NCBI GenBank assembly: GCA_015665455.1
Contig: JADFAD010000006.1
Coordinates: forward strand, 434,001-498,000
Length of the DNA: 64,000 bases
Reading direction: 5' to 3'
Source: Oceanospirillaceae bacterium
GTDB lineage: Bacteria > Pseudomonadota > Gammaproteobacteria > Pseudomonadales > Litoribrevibacteraceae
Shown: positions 9,813-18,709 of the stretch, piece after piece
How the letters are laid out: each line of letters starts with the position of its first letter
Position numbering within the stretch: the first letter of the stretch is position 1
Translations under genes and position numbers: made by a program
The notes under the pieces: generated by a model
What the model saw: the letters and a program-made list of their open reading frames with translations, nothing else
Told to the model about the DNA's origin: nothing
Databases searched by the model: none

Positions 9813-10943
9813 ATGGAACCAGAAAGAATATATTCAGAAGTTGTTGTTATTGGTGCTGGCGTCATTGGCTTAGCCATAGCTAAAAAACTGTCGGACCATA
9901 ATCGTGCGTGCATTGTTTTAGAAAAGAACAAGACCTTTGGCGAAGAAACCAGCAGCAGAAACAGTGAAGTAATCCATGCTGGTATATACTACCCGCAAGG
10001 CTCATTGAAAGCGCAGCTTTGTGTGAAAGGCAAAGAACTGCTGTATCGCTACAGCAACGCAAGAAATATTCCTCACAAAAAGGTTGGAAAACTGATTGTC
10101 GCCACCACATCAGAGGAAGAAAGCGAGCTTGAGGTTATCCAAACTAAAGCCACAGAAAATCAGGTAACCGATCTTCAACCGCTTGCCAAAGTAGACATAC
10201 TTGAACTTGAGCCTCAGGTAAAAGCAACATCGGCTCTGCTCTCTCCTTCCACAGGAATCATCGATGCTCATCAGTTAATGCTGTCCATGACGGGAGACAT
10301 TGAAGACTCAAGCAATACCATCAGCTATCAATCCAACGTGATTAACATTGAACAAACCGCTTCGGGTTGGCAATTGCTTGTAGAAAACCAAGACGAGCTT
10401 GTGTCAGTTCAATGCAAATGGCTTATCAATGCAGCAGGCTTACATGCAAACCACTTAGCCAAAATGTATCAGCCCGAGGCTCCAGACATACACCTCTGCC
10501 GAGGCTTATATTTCAGCTATTCAGGTCGGTCATTATTCCATCATTTGATATATCCCGTACCGGAAAAAAACACCGTTGGTTTGGGGATTCATGCCACGCT
10601 CGATATGGCAGGCCAAGTAAAATTTGGCCCTGATACAGAATACATTCAGAAACTTAGCTATCAATTCCCTTCCAACGAGAATCTCTTCGATTTAAAAAAC
10701 CATTGGATTCGCGCGATTCAACGATACTTTCCGAATCTAAATCCAGAAAAACTACAACCTTCTTACGCAGGCATCCGACCTAAACTCAGCAAAGCAAATG
10801 AAACAGCGAAGGATTTTAAAATTGAAGGGCCCAACGAACATGGCCTAGAAGGGTTAATTCATTTACTCGGCATTGAATCACCTGGATTAACGGCTTCATT
10901 AGCCATTGCCGATCTTGTCTTTACGAAAATGGAGCTTGATTAG
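9813..10943 (+). CDS. FAD-dependent oxidoreductase, L-2-hydroxyglutarate oxidase-like
   Basis: A flavoprotein of the DAO/LhgO family, 376 residues, expected to oxidise an L-2-hydroxy acid and pass electrons to a quinone. The Rossmann motif VVVIGAGVIGLAIAKKL is at about residues 9-25. The segment SSRNSEVIHAGIYYPQGS is characteristic of LhgO-type enzymes, and GLGIHATLDMAGQVKFGPD marks the substrate side. The C-terminal GIRPKL and GIESPGLTASLAIA segments complete the FAD site. The substrate is inferred from family likeness only. Confidence 0.82.
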   Translation: MEPERIYSEVVVIGAGVIGLAIAKKLSDHNRACIVLEKNKTFGEETSSRNSEVIHAGIYYPQGSLKAQLCVKGKELLYRYSNARNIPHKKVGKLIVATTSEEESELEVIQTKATENQVTDLQPLAKVDILELEPQVKATSALLSPSTGIIDAHQLMLSMTGDIEDSSNTISYQSNVINIEQTASGWQLLVENQDELVSVQCKWLINAAGLHANHLAKMYQPEAPDIHLCRGLYFSYSGRSLFHHLIYPVPEKNTVGLGIHATLDMAGQVKFGPDTEYIQKLSYQFPSNENLFDLKNHWIRAIQRYFPNLNPEKLQPSYAGIRPKLSKANETAKDFKIEGPNEHGLEGLIHLLGIESPGLTASLAIADLVFTKMELD

Positions 10944-10950
10944 AATACCA

Positions 10951-10979
10951 AATGCCTTACGGGCAACCAGTAAGGCATT
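10951..10979. terminator. Hairpin between the flavoprotein and lipase genes
   Basis: A 10-bp stem, AATGCCTTAC with GTAAGGCATT, around a nine-base loop between convergent genes. There is no T-run, so it is only a probable transcript-end structure. Confidence 0.5.
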
Positions 10980-11000
10980 CACACAACTATTTATCAGTTA

Positions 11001-12059
11001 TCAATCATTCAGGTTTTCATACACCAAAGCCGATACTGACTTATTGTTGGAGTTTTTAATGAATTGAAACTTTCCTGTCTCGCGCCACACCTGCCACCAA
11101 GGTACGCTCTTCTTTTCAGTTTCAAAGTCGACGTCTAATCCTGCATTGAAATCGTTATTAACAAACGTCACCTGACCCGTTGCTTCATCTCGAATGACCT
11201 GACCGTGGTCTGCATTTTGTGTCATAAGCACAGGAAAGTGATTAAATAAAAGGCCATCAGGCCCGTTCACTGAAGCTATCTTACCGCTATAGGACACTTG
11301 ATTAGAGCAGCTATCAATACCCTCCGGTGATGAAGCGCCACATGACGAGTGCGCAGGTACAACCGCATCATCTTTACCGGGTATTAACGGATGAATTAAG
11401 GCATTACCGCCACTGCCACTGAACCGCAACCTAGGAATATCATTGGGCATCATCGCTAGATTTCGAGCAGCAGACACATCCAGATCCTGAAGAACACCAA
11501 GATCACTGATGTCATCCGTAGACAGGTTCAGCCCAAACACACCTGCAACGGCTTGCTTGATCCAATCAGGAATACTGCCATCACTGGCAATATTGACCGC
11601 CAAACTGGCCAATTCAGTACCACCACCTGCGCCGGCAAAGTCCAGCACAGCAATAATGTCTAACGGCTCAAGACCTTCGTTTTGTAACCACAACTCTTGG
11701 TGCGCTAAGAAATAACGGGTTACAAGATCCCCCGTACTGTGCGTAACAAGCACACAACCATCAGTACATGTGCCTTGAATAGATAATTGCTTGGCCTGTT
11801 CAAACACCAACTCAGAGATTTTCCCTTCAACTCGCTTAGCAGAGTTCCAGCCTAACCGAGCTTCAGCTCTGTCCTGCCAATACTCTGGGATCAATTGACG
11901 ATTGAGTACCTCAGCGTCCGAAGGCTTATTACTTAAATCATCAAACTGAAAGCCGTGAACCAAGACCACGTTATGACCAGCAATTTGTGCAAAAGCTGAG
12001 CCTGCAATCAATGAACTTGCCACCACAGCAGCTTTAGCCAGTTTTTTTATTGTTTTCAT
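11001..12059 (-). CDS. Secreted alpha/beta-hydrolase lipase with THSTG nucleophile motif
   Basis: A secreted esterase/lipase, 352 residues, with a clear signal peptide (residues 1-24, ending SAFA). The oxyanion region is VVLVHGFQF (31-39). The nucleophile elbow is VTHSTGD with Ser108, so the usual first Gly of GxSxG is Thr. Two nearby Cys pairs (TCTDGC at 98-102, and CGASSPEGIDSC) suggest disulfides in the exported protein. GKDDAVVPAHSSC probably carries an acid or His of the triad. It is unlike the family I.1 lipase at 39.3 kb and no foldase gene adjoins it. Confidence 0.82.
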   Translation of the reverse strand: MKTIKKLAKAAVVASSLIAGSAFAQIAGHNVVLVHGFQFDDLSNKPSDAEVLNRQLIPEYWQDRAEARLGWNSAKRVEGKISELVFEQAKQLSIQGTCTDGCVLVTHSTGDLVTRYFLAHQELWLQNEGLEPLDIIAVLDFAGAGGGTELASLAVNIASDGSIPDWIKQAVAGVFGLNLSTDDISDLGVLQDLDVSAARNLAMMPNDIPRLRFSGSGGNALIHPLIPGKDDAVVPAHSSCGASSPEGIDSCSNQVSYSGKIASVNGPDGLLFNHFPVLMTQNADHGQVIRDEATGQVTFVNNDFNAGLDVDFETEKKSVPWWQVWRETGKFQFIKNSNNKSVSALVYENLND

Positions 12060-12226
12060 ATTAGTTCGTTCCTTTTATTTTTATTGTATGAACCATTCCT
12101 TTGGAGTAACGTCTCCTGAGTGAGTACCTGTACTGACCTCAAACCCCTAGTACCAAGACTCAACTTCGATTCAATGAACACCCCTTTTTTATATTCATCG
12201 ATTCATCCTCTGTATTTGAATCCACA

Positions 12227-13354
12227 TTAAGATTCATTAGCTATTTTCTGTAAAAATGCTAATCGTTTCTGATTAATTGGGTTCTGATACTCCTCGTAGG
12301 CATAAGCATCTAAATCGAACGCAGGCACTGAATACTCAAGCTCTTGAGAACGCCCATATCCCGTTTTATCACCCGGCTTTGCAGGACTTCGGGTGATGTT
12401 AAAGTCTTTCAAGATATAAGGGCCTTCAAACCCCATCTCCCTTAACGTAACCACATGAACCTTAAAAAAACCTTCATTTTGAAAAGCAGTAAGATGCACT
12501 TTCGCACTCAAGTGACTCACGGGCTCTCCCGTAGTCTGATCAAATAAATTCGCTTGAACCTGATATTGCCCCGACACCTCCACATCAAATAACGCAGAAA
12601 TTATTAAATGTGACCCATCGATGTAGGATTCACCCAAACCTATTAACGTGGCGTCTGTACCAACCAGCTTAAAGCTACTGCTAAGTAACGCTTGCTCACC
12701 GCTTTCAAAATCAATGGACGCAAAAAGCTGTGCTTCACCGCTCGTTAGTCTCTCAATTTGATCGCTTGAAACAGTGCCTTTAAATGTCTGTCGAGTATCG
12801 TCTCTCAACGTTGACTCCAAATGCACTTCCGATGTTAATTGCCCACCAGCATCAACAAAACTAACGACAGAACTCGCTTTCTCATCGCTTGCTCCAGTGT
12901 TTTCAATCACCACCGAAAACGCCAAGTCCTGATCCCTGTGAACGATAAAGCTATCTAGAACAATGCTGGCGGATACGCCATCAGCGACATCCAATGGTAT
13001 GGACTGGGTAACAAAAGGCCTCGGGTTCATTAATGCCCAATCATTCTTAAACAAAGGCTTAGAATATTTAGGAAACTGGATGTTCACCGCATACTGCTCA
13101 GACGCATGTCTAAACTGGGCTTTTGCCGCTGTACCAGACAAGTCGGCGGGCAGATTTACTTTAGGTTTCTCAACTTGAACGTCAATAGAACCGTGCTGCG
13201 TAAACACGTCTAACGGTTGAGGGCTAACTGGATTAACGTCGCTCCTATAAACAGTTTGTTTAGAGCTATCTTGACTAAGTAACCCATACACACCTGCGAC
13301 AAAAACTAGACAGGCACATGCCATAGAGGCATTCTTCTTATTATCATGAGCCAT
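12227..13354 (-). CDS. Membrane-anchored extracytoplasmic protein of unknown function
   Basis: About 375 residues with one N-terminal hydrophobic segment (SMACACLVFVAGVYGLL) followed by a long beta-rich region that looks like tandem Ig-like folds: alternating Val/Ser strands such as LAFSVVIENTG and YQVQANLFDQTTGEPV. The start is set to ATG 13354, which has a GGGGA site six bases upstream; the longer frame to 13438 lacks one. I do not recognise the family firmly. It lies upstream of the secreted lipase on the same strand and could work with it at the cell surface, but no motif shows this. Confidence 0.65.
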   Translation of the reverse strand: MAHDNKKNASMACACLVFVAGVYGLLSQDSSKQTVYRSDVNPVSPQPLDVFTQHGSIDVQVEKPKVNLPADLSGTAAKAQFRHASEQYAVNIQFPKYSKPLFKNDWALMNPRPFVTQSIPLDVADGVSASIVLDSFIVHRDQDLAFSVVIENTGASDEKASSVVSFVDAGGQLTSEVHLESTLRDDTRQTFKGTVSSDQIERLTSGEAQLFASIDFESGEQALLSSSFKLVGTDATLIGLGESYIDGSHLIISALFDVEVSGQYQVQANLFDQTTGEPVSHLSAKVHLTAFQNEGFFKVHVVTLREMGFEGPYILKDFNITRSPAKPGDKTGYGRSQELEYSVPAFDLDAYAYEEYQNPINQKRLAFLQKIANES

Positions 13355-13550
13355 AGCAATCCCCACTTTGCTTATTTTCAAGATGACTCTTACGTTATGA
13401 GATTTGTTCAATAATGAGCCATAAGACAAGCAAACCAAACCTATGGCTTATTGACTAATACAAAGAAGGTAAAGCTAGGTTAAAACAGGTTAATTTTAGA
13501 ATTAAACCCTTTAGAATCAAACACTAACAAACATTAAAAATAATAAACCC

Positions 13551-14798
13551 ATGACCAAAGCACAGACTCTAGCGTTCATAAAATATGTCTTTAAACAGTT
13601 CATTCAAAATGATGGTCGCCAAGTTGCAGCCGCTTTGACCTACACAACGCTGTTCGCAGTCGTCCCTTTAACGGTGGTTCTTTTTACCGTCATTCGCTCC
13701 ATTCCAGCGTTATCAGGCATCGATGTTGAACTGCAAGAATTCATATTCAGTCACTTTATTCCTTCCTCCGGCACTGAAGTCATGGGTTATCTCAATGAGT
13801 TCGCCGCCAAAACATCAGAGTTAACCGCCATAGGCATTGGCATCCTCTTAATCACCGCCATTCTCTTACTGAGAACCATTGAGCACGGCATCAATCAGAT
13901 ATGGGGAATCAAAGAAACTCGTAAAGGAGTTACTAGCTTTCTTATGTACTGGGCCATCATAAGTTTAGGGCCTCTTCTGTTAGCGACCGGGTTTGTTATC
14001 TCCTCTTGGTTACTTTCTTCCAGTATTCTTTCCGAAACCCTTCAATGGTTGAGCTTTGATGGGAAAATATTTGCGTTAATCCCTTGGTTACTGAATTGGC
14101 TTGCGTTCACTCTTTTATATATTGTCGTTCCCAACTGTTATGTACCATGGCGCGCAGGTGTCATCGGTGCTTTCATTGCCAGTATTTTATTTGAGCTGGC
14201 CAAATACACGTTCACTTGGTTTGTGGCCAACCTTTCCGGTTATCAATTAATCTACGGCGCGTTCGCAGCCATACCACTGTTTTTACTTTGGGTTCATATC
14301 TCTTGGCTTATAACCCTTTTAGGTGTTCAAACAGTAAAAGGGCTTGTTACTTGGCAAACAAATCAAAAGAAGCCTAATGAATCCGTGGTCTATCAAGCAC
14401 TGCGTATCTTAGCCATGTTATGGAAAGCGCATGTCAAAGGAGAGCCCGTAGATGCAGAACAATTGCGTCTCTATCTGTCGTCCATTCGGTGTCGCCACTG
14501 GGCAGAAATCCGGCAATTTTTGTTGGATCAAAAGCTAATCGCGATAAACGATCAAGGCAACTTTTTAGTCGGTAGGGATTACAACGAAGTTCGAGTGAAT
14601 GAATTGATTCAAAAAGCGCCGTGGGGTCTATCAGCGTGGAGTTCTCAACTGAACCAACATCCCGGCGAAAGCTGGCAGTCCGAGCTGAGCGATCAATGGC
14701 AAGCCGTTGAAACACAGTTAGGTGAACACTTCCCGCAGTCACTTCAGCAGTTATTGGTCAATATTGAACATAAACAGCCGTCTCAAGAAACGTCTTGA
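13551..14798 (+). CDS. YihY/BrkB family inner-membrane protein
   Basis: A polytopic membrane protein, 415 residues. Residues about 15-275 form the YihY/virulence-factor-BrkB domain with six hydrophobic segments, including the family signatures QNDGRQVAAALTYTTLFAVVP near the N-terminus and YGAFAAIPLFLLWVHISW. A soluble tail of about 140 residues has winged-helix-like character (LRLYLSSIRCRHWAEIRQFL). The transport or structural role of the family is not settled. The last codons overlap a terminator stem. Confidence 0.9.
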   Translation: MTKAQTLAFIKYVFKQFIQNDGRQVAAALTYTTLFAVVPLTVVLFTVIRSIPALSGIDVELQEFIFSHFIPSSGTEVMGYLNEFAAKTSELTAIGIGILLITAILLLRTIEHGINQIWGIKETRKGVTSFLMYWAIISLGPLLLATGFVISSWLLSSSILSETLQWLSFDGKIFALIPWLLNWLAFTLLYIVVPNCYVPWRAGVIGAFIASILFELAKYTFTWFVANLSGYQLIYGAFAAIPLFLLWVHISWLITLLGVQTVKGLVTWQTNQKKPNESVVYQALRILAMLWKAHVKGEPVDAEQLRLYLSSIRCRHWAEIRQFLLDQKLIAINDQGNFLVGRDYNEVRVNELIQKAPWGLSAWSSQLNQHPGESWQSELSDQWQAVETQLGEHFPQSLQQLLVNIEHKQPSQETS

Positions 14799-14808
14799 GA
14801 CGGCTGTT
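14773..14808. terminator. Intrinsic terminator overlapping the end of the yihY-like gene
   Basis: A 15-bp perfect stem, AACAGCCGTCTCAAG with CTTGAGACGGCTGTT, spans the stop codon at 14796-14798. It probably serves both this gene and the convergent LysE gene. Confidence 0.88.
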
Positions 14809-14833
14809 TAAACATTTTTAAACGAACAAGAAG

Positions 14834-15445
14834 TTATTTCGATGCTAAAACTGCGCCTGTGGCAATCATTACACTGCCTGCAGATCGGTTCATAATCCGC
14901 TCTGCTTTTGGATCTTTAAAAAGGTTTCGAGCTTTTGCTGCTAAGAACGCATAACCCAACATAGCCCCACCAAGCACTGTGGATATAACAACGGCAATTG
15001 AAATGACATCCAACGTCGTCAATGCCGCTAGGTCGACAAAGGTCGGTAGAAAACCTAAATAAAACAAAATTACTTTGGGGTTCCCCAAAGTAATGAATAA
15101 ACCAGTGAAAAAGTTTGCTCGCCACGAATGCTCTACCACGCCTTCAACTTCTACCGGCTTAGATTCAGCCCTTAATAGGCCAATCCCCAACCAAACAAGG
15201 TAGGCAGCACCCACGTATTTAACAACATTAAAGAGGCTCCCCATCATTTCTGCGACGGCCGCCAAACCATAAATGGCCATCACCATAAAGATCAAATCAC
15301 CAGCAATGATCCCCATAACCACAATAGCCGCATTATTGAACCCTGAAGCCAAAGCACGTGATACGGTTGCAAAGACACCTGGACCCGGAGTAATTGCTAA
15401 TAACAACATGGCGCCCGCCAAAGCTAACAAGGATAAAAAAGTCAT
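14834..15445 (-). CDS. LysE/RhtB family amino-acid exporter
   Basis: A six-helix exporter, 203 residues, of the LysE superfamily that effluxes amino acids such as homoserine, threonine or lysine. The N-terminal signature AITPGPGVFATVSRALASGF, the VKYVGAAYLVWLGI segment and the GNPKVILFYLGFLPTFVD loop are all typical of the RhtB branch. ATG 15445 is chosen because AAGG lies seven bases upstream; a TTG six bases earlier overlaps the spacer. The substrate cannot be read from sequence. Confidence 0.93.
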   Translation of the reverse strand: MTFLSLLALAGAMLLLAITPGPGVFATVSRALASGFNNAAIVVMGIIAGDLIFMVMAIYGLAAVAEMMGSLFNVVKYVGAAYLVWLGIGLLRAESKPVEVEGVVEHSWRANFFTGLFITLGNPKVILFYLGFLPTFVDLAALTTLDVISIAVVISTVLGGAMLGYAFLAAKARNLFKDPKAERIMNRSAGSVMIATGAVLASK

Positions 15446-15522
15446 AGTCAAACCTTACTGATCAAAATTAATACAACTGACCATAATACAGTCAAAATTG
15501 ACCTTTTGAAAAGCATGACGAT

Positions 15523-15975
15523 TTAGAGACGTCCTGAATGGGACAATCGATGCGCAACCATCTTATGATACAGCTTACTCATGAAAGGCTTAACAAGCGA
15601 TAAAGACAAAAACCATGCAAACGGCCTTAACAACAGAACTCGGTTCATCAATACGATATACGCATCCAATTCAGAGAGAACAACAGGCTTTTCTGTTGCC
15701 CCTTGAATGGAAATATGAAGTTCCTTAATCGCTTTTTTCGGATCAATACCAATCGCGATCAATTCACCTTCTTTATGTGTGATATCGAACCACGAAACAT
15801 GCTCGCCTTGCTTCCCTGCTAAGCGCTGATAATGATCCCTATCTTTAATGCAGCTTGGGCAAGCACCATCGTAATACACACAAATCTTGGCCAGAGCGTT
15901 CTCGCTTTCCTCCGAACTTTTCTTTGAATCAAGCGCGCCACTGGGTTTAGCTGTGGAGCTCACGATACTGGCCAT
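15523..15975 (-). CDS. DCC-family (DUF393) thiol-disulfide oxidoreductase-like protein
   Basis: A short protein with the DCC-family signature YYDGACPSCIKD, a thioredoxin-like CxxC, followed by WFDITHKEGELIAIGID and the aromatic segment LLLRPFAWFLSLSLVKPF. Family function is unproven. The open frame extends upstream to 16089, but that part overlaps the neighbouring gene by 143 bases in another frame. I therefore place the start at ATG 15975, leaving a 29-base overlap and about 150 residues. Translation is probably coupled to the upstream gene. Confidence 0.75.
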   Translation of the reverse strand: MASIVSSTAKPSGALDSKKSSEESENALAKICVYYDGACPSCIKDRDHYQRLAGKQGEHVSWFDITHKEGELIAIGIDPKKAIKELHISIQGATEKPVVLSELDAYIVLMNRVLLLRPFAWFLSLSLVKPFMSKLYHKMVAHRLSHSGRL

Positions 15976-16192
15976 TAGGGTATTGTAAATGACGATAGTC
16001 AGGATCAACCCAACAACGAGGTAACTCTTCACCAGACAAAAATACCAAGTCTTTCTTAAGGTATTTTTCAGGGTCTTGCGATTCTTCACCCGCCTGACAC
16101 CGACCTATGATCTCGGTAGTGTATAAATTAAACAGATCATTCAAGCTCAAGACTTCAATCATATAACCACTGTTTTTGTCTTTTAAAAACAT
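15947..16192 (-). CDS. Small conserved protein (81 residues)
   Basis: Begins MFLKDKNSGYMIEVLSLNDL and ends near SGEELPRCWVDPDYR. This pattern recalls a short protein in Pseudomonas and relatives that is often loosely labelled acetyltransferase and has no demonstrated activity. The sequence reads as a folded acidic protein, not a frame shadow. It shares its last 29 bases with the start of the DUF393 gene and lies downstream of the tautomerase gene and the poly-G tract, on the same strand. Confidence 0.6.
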   Translation of the reverse strand: MFLKDKNSGYMIEVLSLNDLFNLYTTEIIGRCQAGEESQDPEKYLKKDLVFLSGEELPRCWVDPDYRHLQYPNGQYRELHS

Positions 16193-16271
16193 AATGGACT
16201 CCTACGATACAACAGATTTGTCTGCTTAAATTTTAGTCGATATTTACGTCAATAACCCTACCTTAAACATT

Positions 16272-16283
16272 CCCCCCCCCCCC
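16272..16283. repeat. Homopolymer tract C12 (G12 on the coding strand)
   Basis: Twelve consecutive C residues directly abut the stop codon of the tautomerase gene (16283-16285), upstream of the 81-residue gene. Such tracts are prone to slipped-strand length change. No other homopolymer of this length was seen in the window. Confidence 0.97.
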
Positions 16284-16486
16284 TAACTTGACCGATTTCT
16301 AAGATCCGAAACAACGTCGTAACCAATTCCCCAATTATCCGTATTCACTTCATCAATCACGACGAACGTTGTCTCAGGATTTTTATTCAAGACATTCACT
16401 AATAATTGAGTCGTTCCTTTAATCAACGCCTCTTTTTGTTCTGGGGTAACACCTTCATCCGTGATTTTAATATTAACGTACGGCAT
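16283..16486 (-). CDS. 4-oxalocrotonate tautomerase family protein
   Basis: A 67-residue tautomerase-superfamily subunit with the catalytic N-terminal proline in place after Met removal (MPYVNIKITDEG). The family pattern TPEQKEALIKGTTQLL and VVIDEV follows. Such proteins form small homo-oligomers that tautomerise or dehalogenate keto acids. The substrate here is unknown. It lies in a minus-strand run with a DsbA-like protein and an NTF2-like protein, facing a LysR regulator. Confidence 0.9.
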   Translation of the reverse strand: MPYVNIKITDEGVTPEQKEALIKGTTQLLVNVLNKNPETTFVVIDEVNTDNWGIGYDVVSDLRNRSS

Positions 16487-16509
16487 CTGCTTATCCTCTT
16501 TTAAAACGG

Positions 16510-17199
16510 TTAGCTTGCTTTATCGAATGCATCATCCGATTCCTTTTTTCCAATCATGGTTAATAAATACTGCTCAAAGAATTCAACTGAGTTTGATCCC
16601 GAGACACACTGATCATGATTAAACACAAAAGAAGGCACACTGCTTATATTGAACCCCTTTACTCGGTCATATTTATCCCCAAGCGTCTTTGTTAACGTTT
16701 CAGAGTACAGCGCAGCGATTGCGTCCTCAGCATTCAAACCCAGCATATCTATCACTTGTAACAACGCGCGTTCATCACTGACGTCTAAGCCCCGCGTAAA
16801 GTATTCGGTAATAAGTAATTCATTCAATTCAATGTGCTTGCCTTGAGTTTCAGCCCAATGAATCAAACGATGCGCTTTATCGGTATTAAAGTAACGCGTC
16901 CGCCGACTGAAGTCGTAAGCTAAGCCCGCTTTTTCAGCGAAGCCTATTAAATTCATTAGATAATCCATTAATTGGGTTTGTGTCCAGCCATACCTGTTTT
17001 TTAGATAGATCTCTATTTTTTCGCCTTCCATGGGCATGTCCGGGTTTAATTGATACGGCAGAAACTTAATGGATACTTCGATGCCCTGATCTTTTAACGT
17101 ACCGTCTAGATTTCTTATTGCAGCGACCACATTGCTGTAACCAATCGGACACCATGAACAAATGATGTCGTGAATCATTTCAATCTCAATCGTTTTCAT
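16510..17199 (-). CDS. DsbA-family oxidoreductase (FrnE / 2-hydroxychromene isomerase type)
   Basis: A cytosolic thioredoxin-fold protein, 229 residues without signal peptide. The redox motif is IICSWCPIGYSN (CxxC near residues 14-17), followed by the alpha-helical insertion typical of DsbA/FrnE and the cis-Pro loop SSVPSFVFNHDQCVSGS. Family members include disulfide oxidoreductases and the isomerase of aromatic degradation. The neighbouring tautomerase makes a catabolic or electrophile-handling role plausible. It is four bases from the NTF2-like gene, so they are co-transcribed. Confidence 0.85.
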   Translation of the reverse strand: MKTIEIEMIHDIICSWCPIGYSNVVAAIRNLDGTLKDQGIEVSIKFLPYQLNPDMPMEGEKIEIYLKNRYGWTQTQLMDYLMNLIGFAEKAGLAYDFSRRTRYFNTDKAHRLIHWAETQGKHIELNELLITEYFTRGLDVSDERALLQVIDMLGLNAEDAIAALYSETLTKTLGDKYDRVKGFNISSVPSFVFNHDQCVSGSNSVEFFEQYLLTMIGKKESDDAFDKAS

Positions 17200-17202
17200 T
17201 GA

Positions 17203-17595
17203 TTAACCCTCTGTGCCGGATACTGAAACGTGATCGGCATACATTTTATTAACAATTAACCACCGCCCGTTTTCTTTTAAAAACCCCAAGAAATCCACAT
17301 AAAAGTTACCTAATAAAGGGCACTCAACTTTCACCATGGCCTGCTCCCCCTGCATATCAACGGATAAGATTTTAAAGTCGTATGCTTCACCAACCACTTT
17401 GGGAATTGACCGAGAAGCAACTAACTCAAGCCACTCATTTAGGCTTCTTCTTAACCCTGGTGCTTTTAAATACGCATCTTCGTGGAAAATACGTCGCAGC
17501 TTTTCGACATCCGCTTCATAAAGCCCATCAAAATATTCATTTACTAACACAACAATGCGTTCAAAATCTTTCGCTTCACTCTGCATGATCGACAC
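17203..17595 (-). CDS. NTF2-like (putative lumazine-binding family) protein
   Basis: A 130-residue alpha+beta cone-fold protein. It begins with the helix VVLVNEYFDGLYEADVEKL, has FHEDAYLKAPG, and ends with FLGFLKENGRWLIVNKMY, the arrangement of the SnoaL/NTF2-like putative lumazine-binding family. The catalytic role is unknown. It is the first gene of a minus-strand operon with the DsbA-like and tautomerase genes, and faces a LysR gene across about 120 bases. Confidence 0.82.
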   Translation of the reverse strand: MSIMQSEAKDFERIVVLVNEYFDGLYEADVEKLRRIFHEDAYLKAPGLRRSLNEWLELVASRSIPKVVGEAYDFKILSVDMQGEQAMVKVECPLLGNFYVDFLGFLKENGRWLIVNKMYADHVSVSGTEG

Positions 17596-17715
17596 CTCAA
17601 CCTTGTTTAGATCTGATTCAATGGAACCATTTTAGGCTTGCCAAAAATCCACATATATACTAACAATAAGAAATTACTGTTCTCATTTTGGAAACATAAT
17701 AAAAGGACATCACAG

Positions 17716-18594
17716 GTGGATAAATTACGCGCAATTAAGCTATTCGTTCGATTGGCCGATCTGGGCAGCTTTACTAAAGTCGCTGATGAAATAAATGCCA
17801 GCAAATCCATGATCAGCAAAGAAATAAGCAGATTGGAAGATAACTTAGGCGCTCGGCTCATCCAACGATCAACGCGTACTCTGACATTAACTCATGTCGG
17901 CGAAGGCTATCTGGAACGCTGTCGTGAGATATTAATGAAAATGGACGATGCAGAATCGTTTGTTCAAGATCTGCAAGACAAACCCAAAGGTAAACTAAAG
18001 ATCAACGCGCCTATGGCGCTAGGCATGACCGACTTGTCTCGGTTATTTGCAGATTTCATGAGCGTATATCCTGACATTGAATTAGACATTAATCTCAGTG
18101 ACGACAACATAGATCTCATCGAACAGGGCTTTGACGTGGGCTTCCGAGCCACCAGCAAACTTACCGACAGCAATTACATTGCCCGCCCACTTACGCAATT
18201 CAGCTATCGAGTATGTATTGCAAAAGATTACTTTGATAGTCACCCACACATTCAAACGGCTGAAGATTTAACGCATCATAATTGCTTCGTTTACAGCTAC
18301 TTCACCGGTAAAAACATCTGGCCTATCGGAGAAGGGGTGCCCATTAAAGGAACACTCAAAGTAAACAGCACCCCTTTTATGATGGAAGCGATTAAAAAAG
18401 GGGTCGGTATTGGCTTCATCCCTGATTTCGTTTGCCAAGATGATTTTGACACAAACAGCGTAAAAGAAATTCTTAAAACTGAACCAAAACCATTATTAAC
18501 GCTTTACGCCATTTATCCAGCAAGGCAGTTTGTACCACCAAAAATAAAGCTGTGTATTGAGTTTTTAGAAACCTGGTTTAAAGAGAAGTATTAG
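17716..18594 (+). CDS. LysR-family transcriptional regulator
   Basis: 292 residues with an N-terminal winged helix (LRAIKLFVRLADLGSFTKVA, then SMISKEISRLEDNLG) and a periplasmic-binding-like effector domain. It resembles the CrgA/AaeR-type branch (TLTHVGEGYLERCREIL). I place the start at GTG 17716, with AAGGA eight bases upstream; the frame extends back to 17638 but that part lies in the divergent promoter. The arrangement suggests it controls the NTF2-DsbA-tautomerase operon. Confidence 0.92.
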   Translation: MDKLRAIKLFVRLADLGSFTKVADEINASKSMISKEISRLEDNLGARLIQRSTRTLTLTHVGEGYLERCREILMKMDDAESFVQDLQDKPKGKLKINAPMALGMTDLSRLFADFMSVYPDIELDINLSDDNIDLIEQGFDVGFRATSKLTDSNYIARPLTQFSYRVCIAKDYFDSHPHIQTAEDLTHHNCFVYSYFTGKNIWPIGEGVPIKGTLKVNSTPFMMEAIKKGVGIGFIPDFVCQDDFDTNSVKEILKTEPKPLLTLYAIYPARQFVPPKIKLCIEFLETWFKEKY

Positions 18595-18709
18595 AAACCC
18601 TGTATCGAGCCTCACAATCGAAAACCATCTCGCTGAGACATCTCATCTATTTACCCAAACTCATAATCATTGTTAGCATAGAAACACCAACATCATTGGA
18701 TTAACACGC

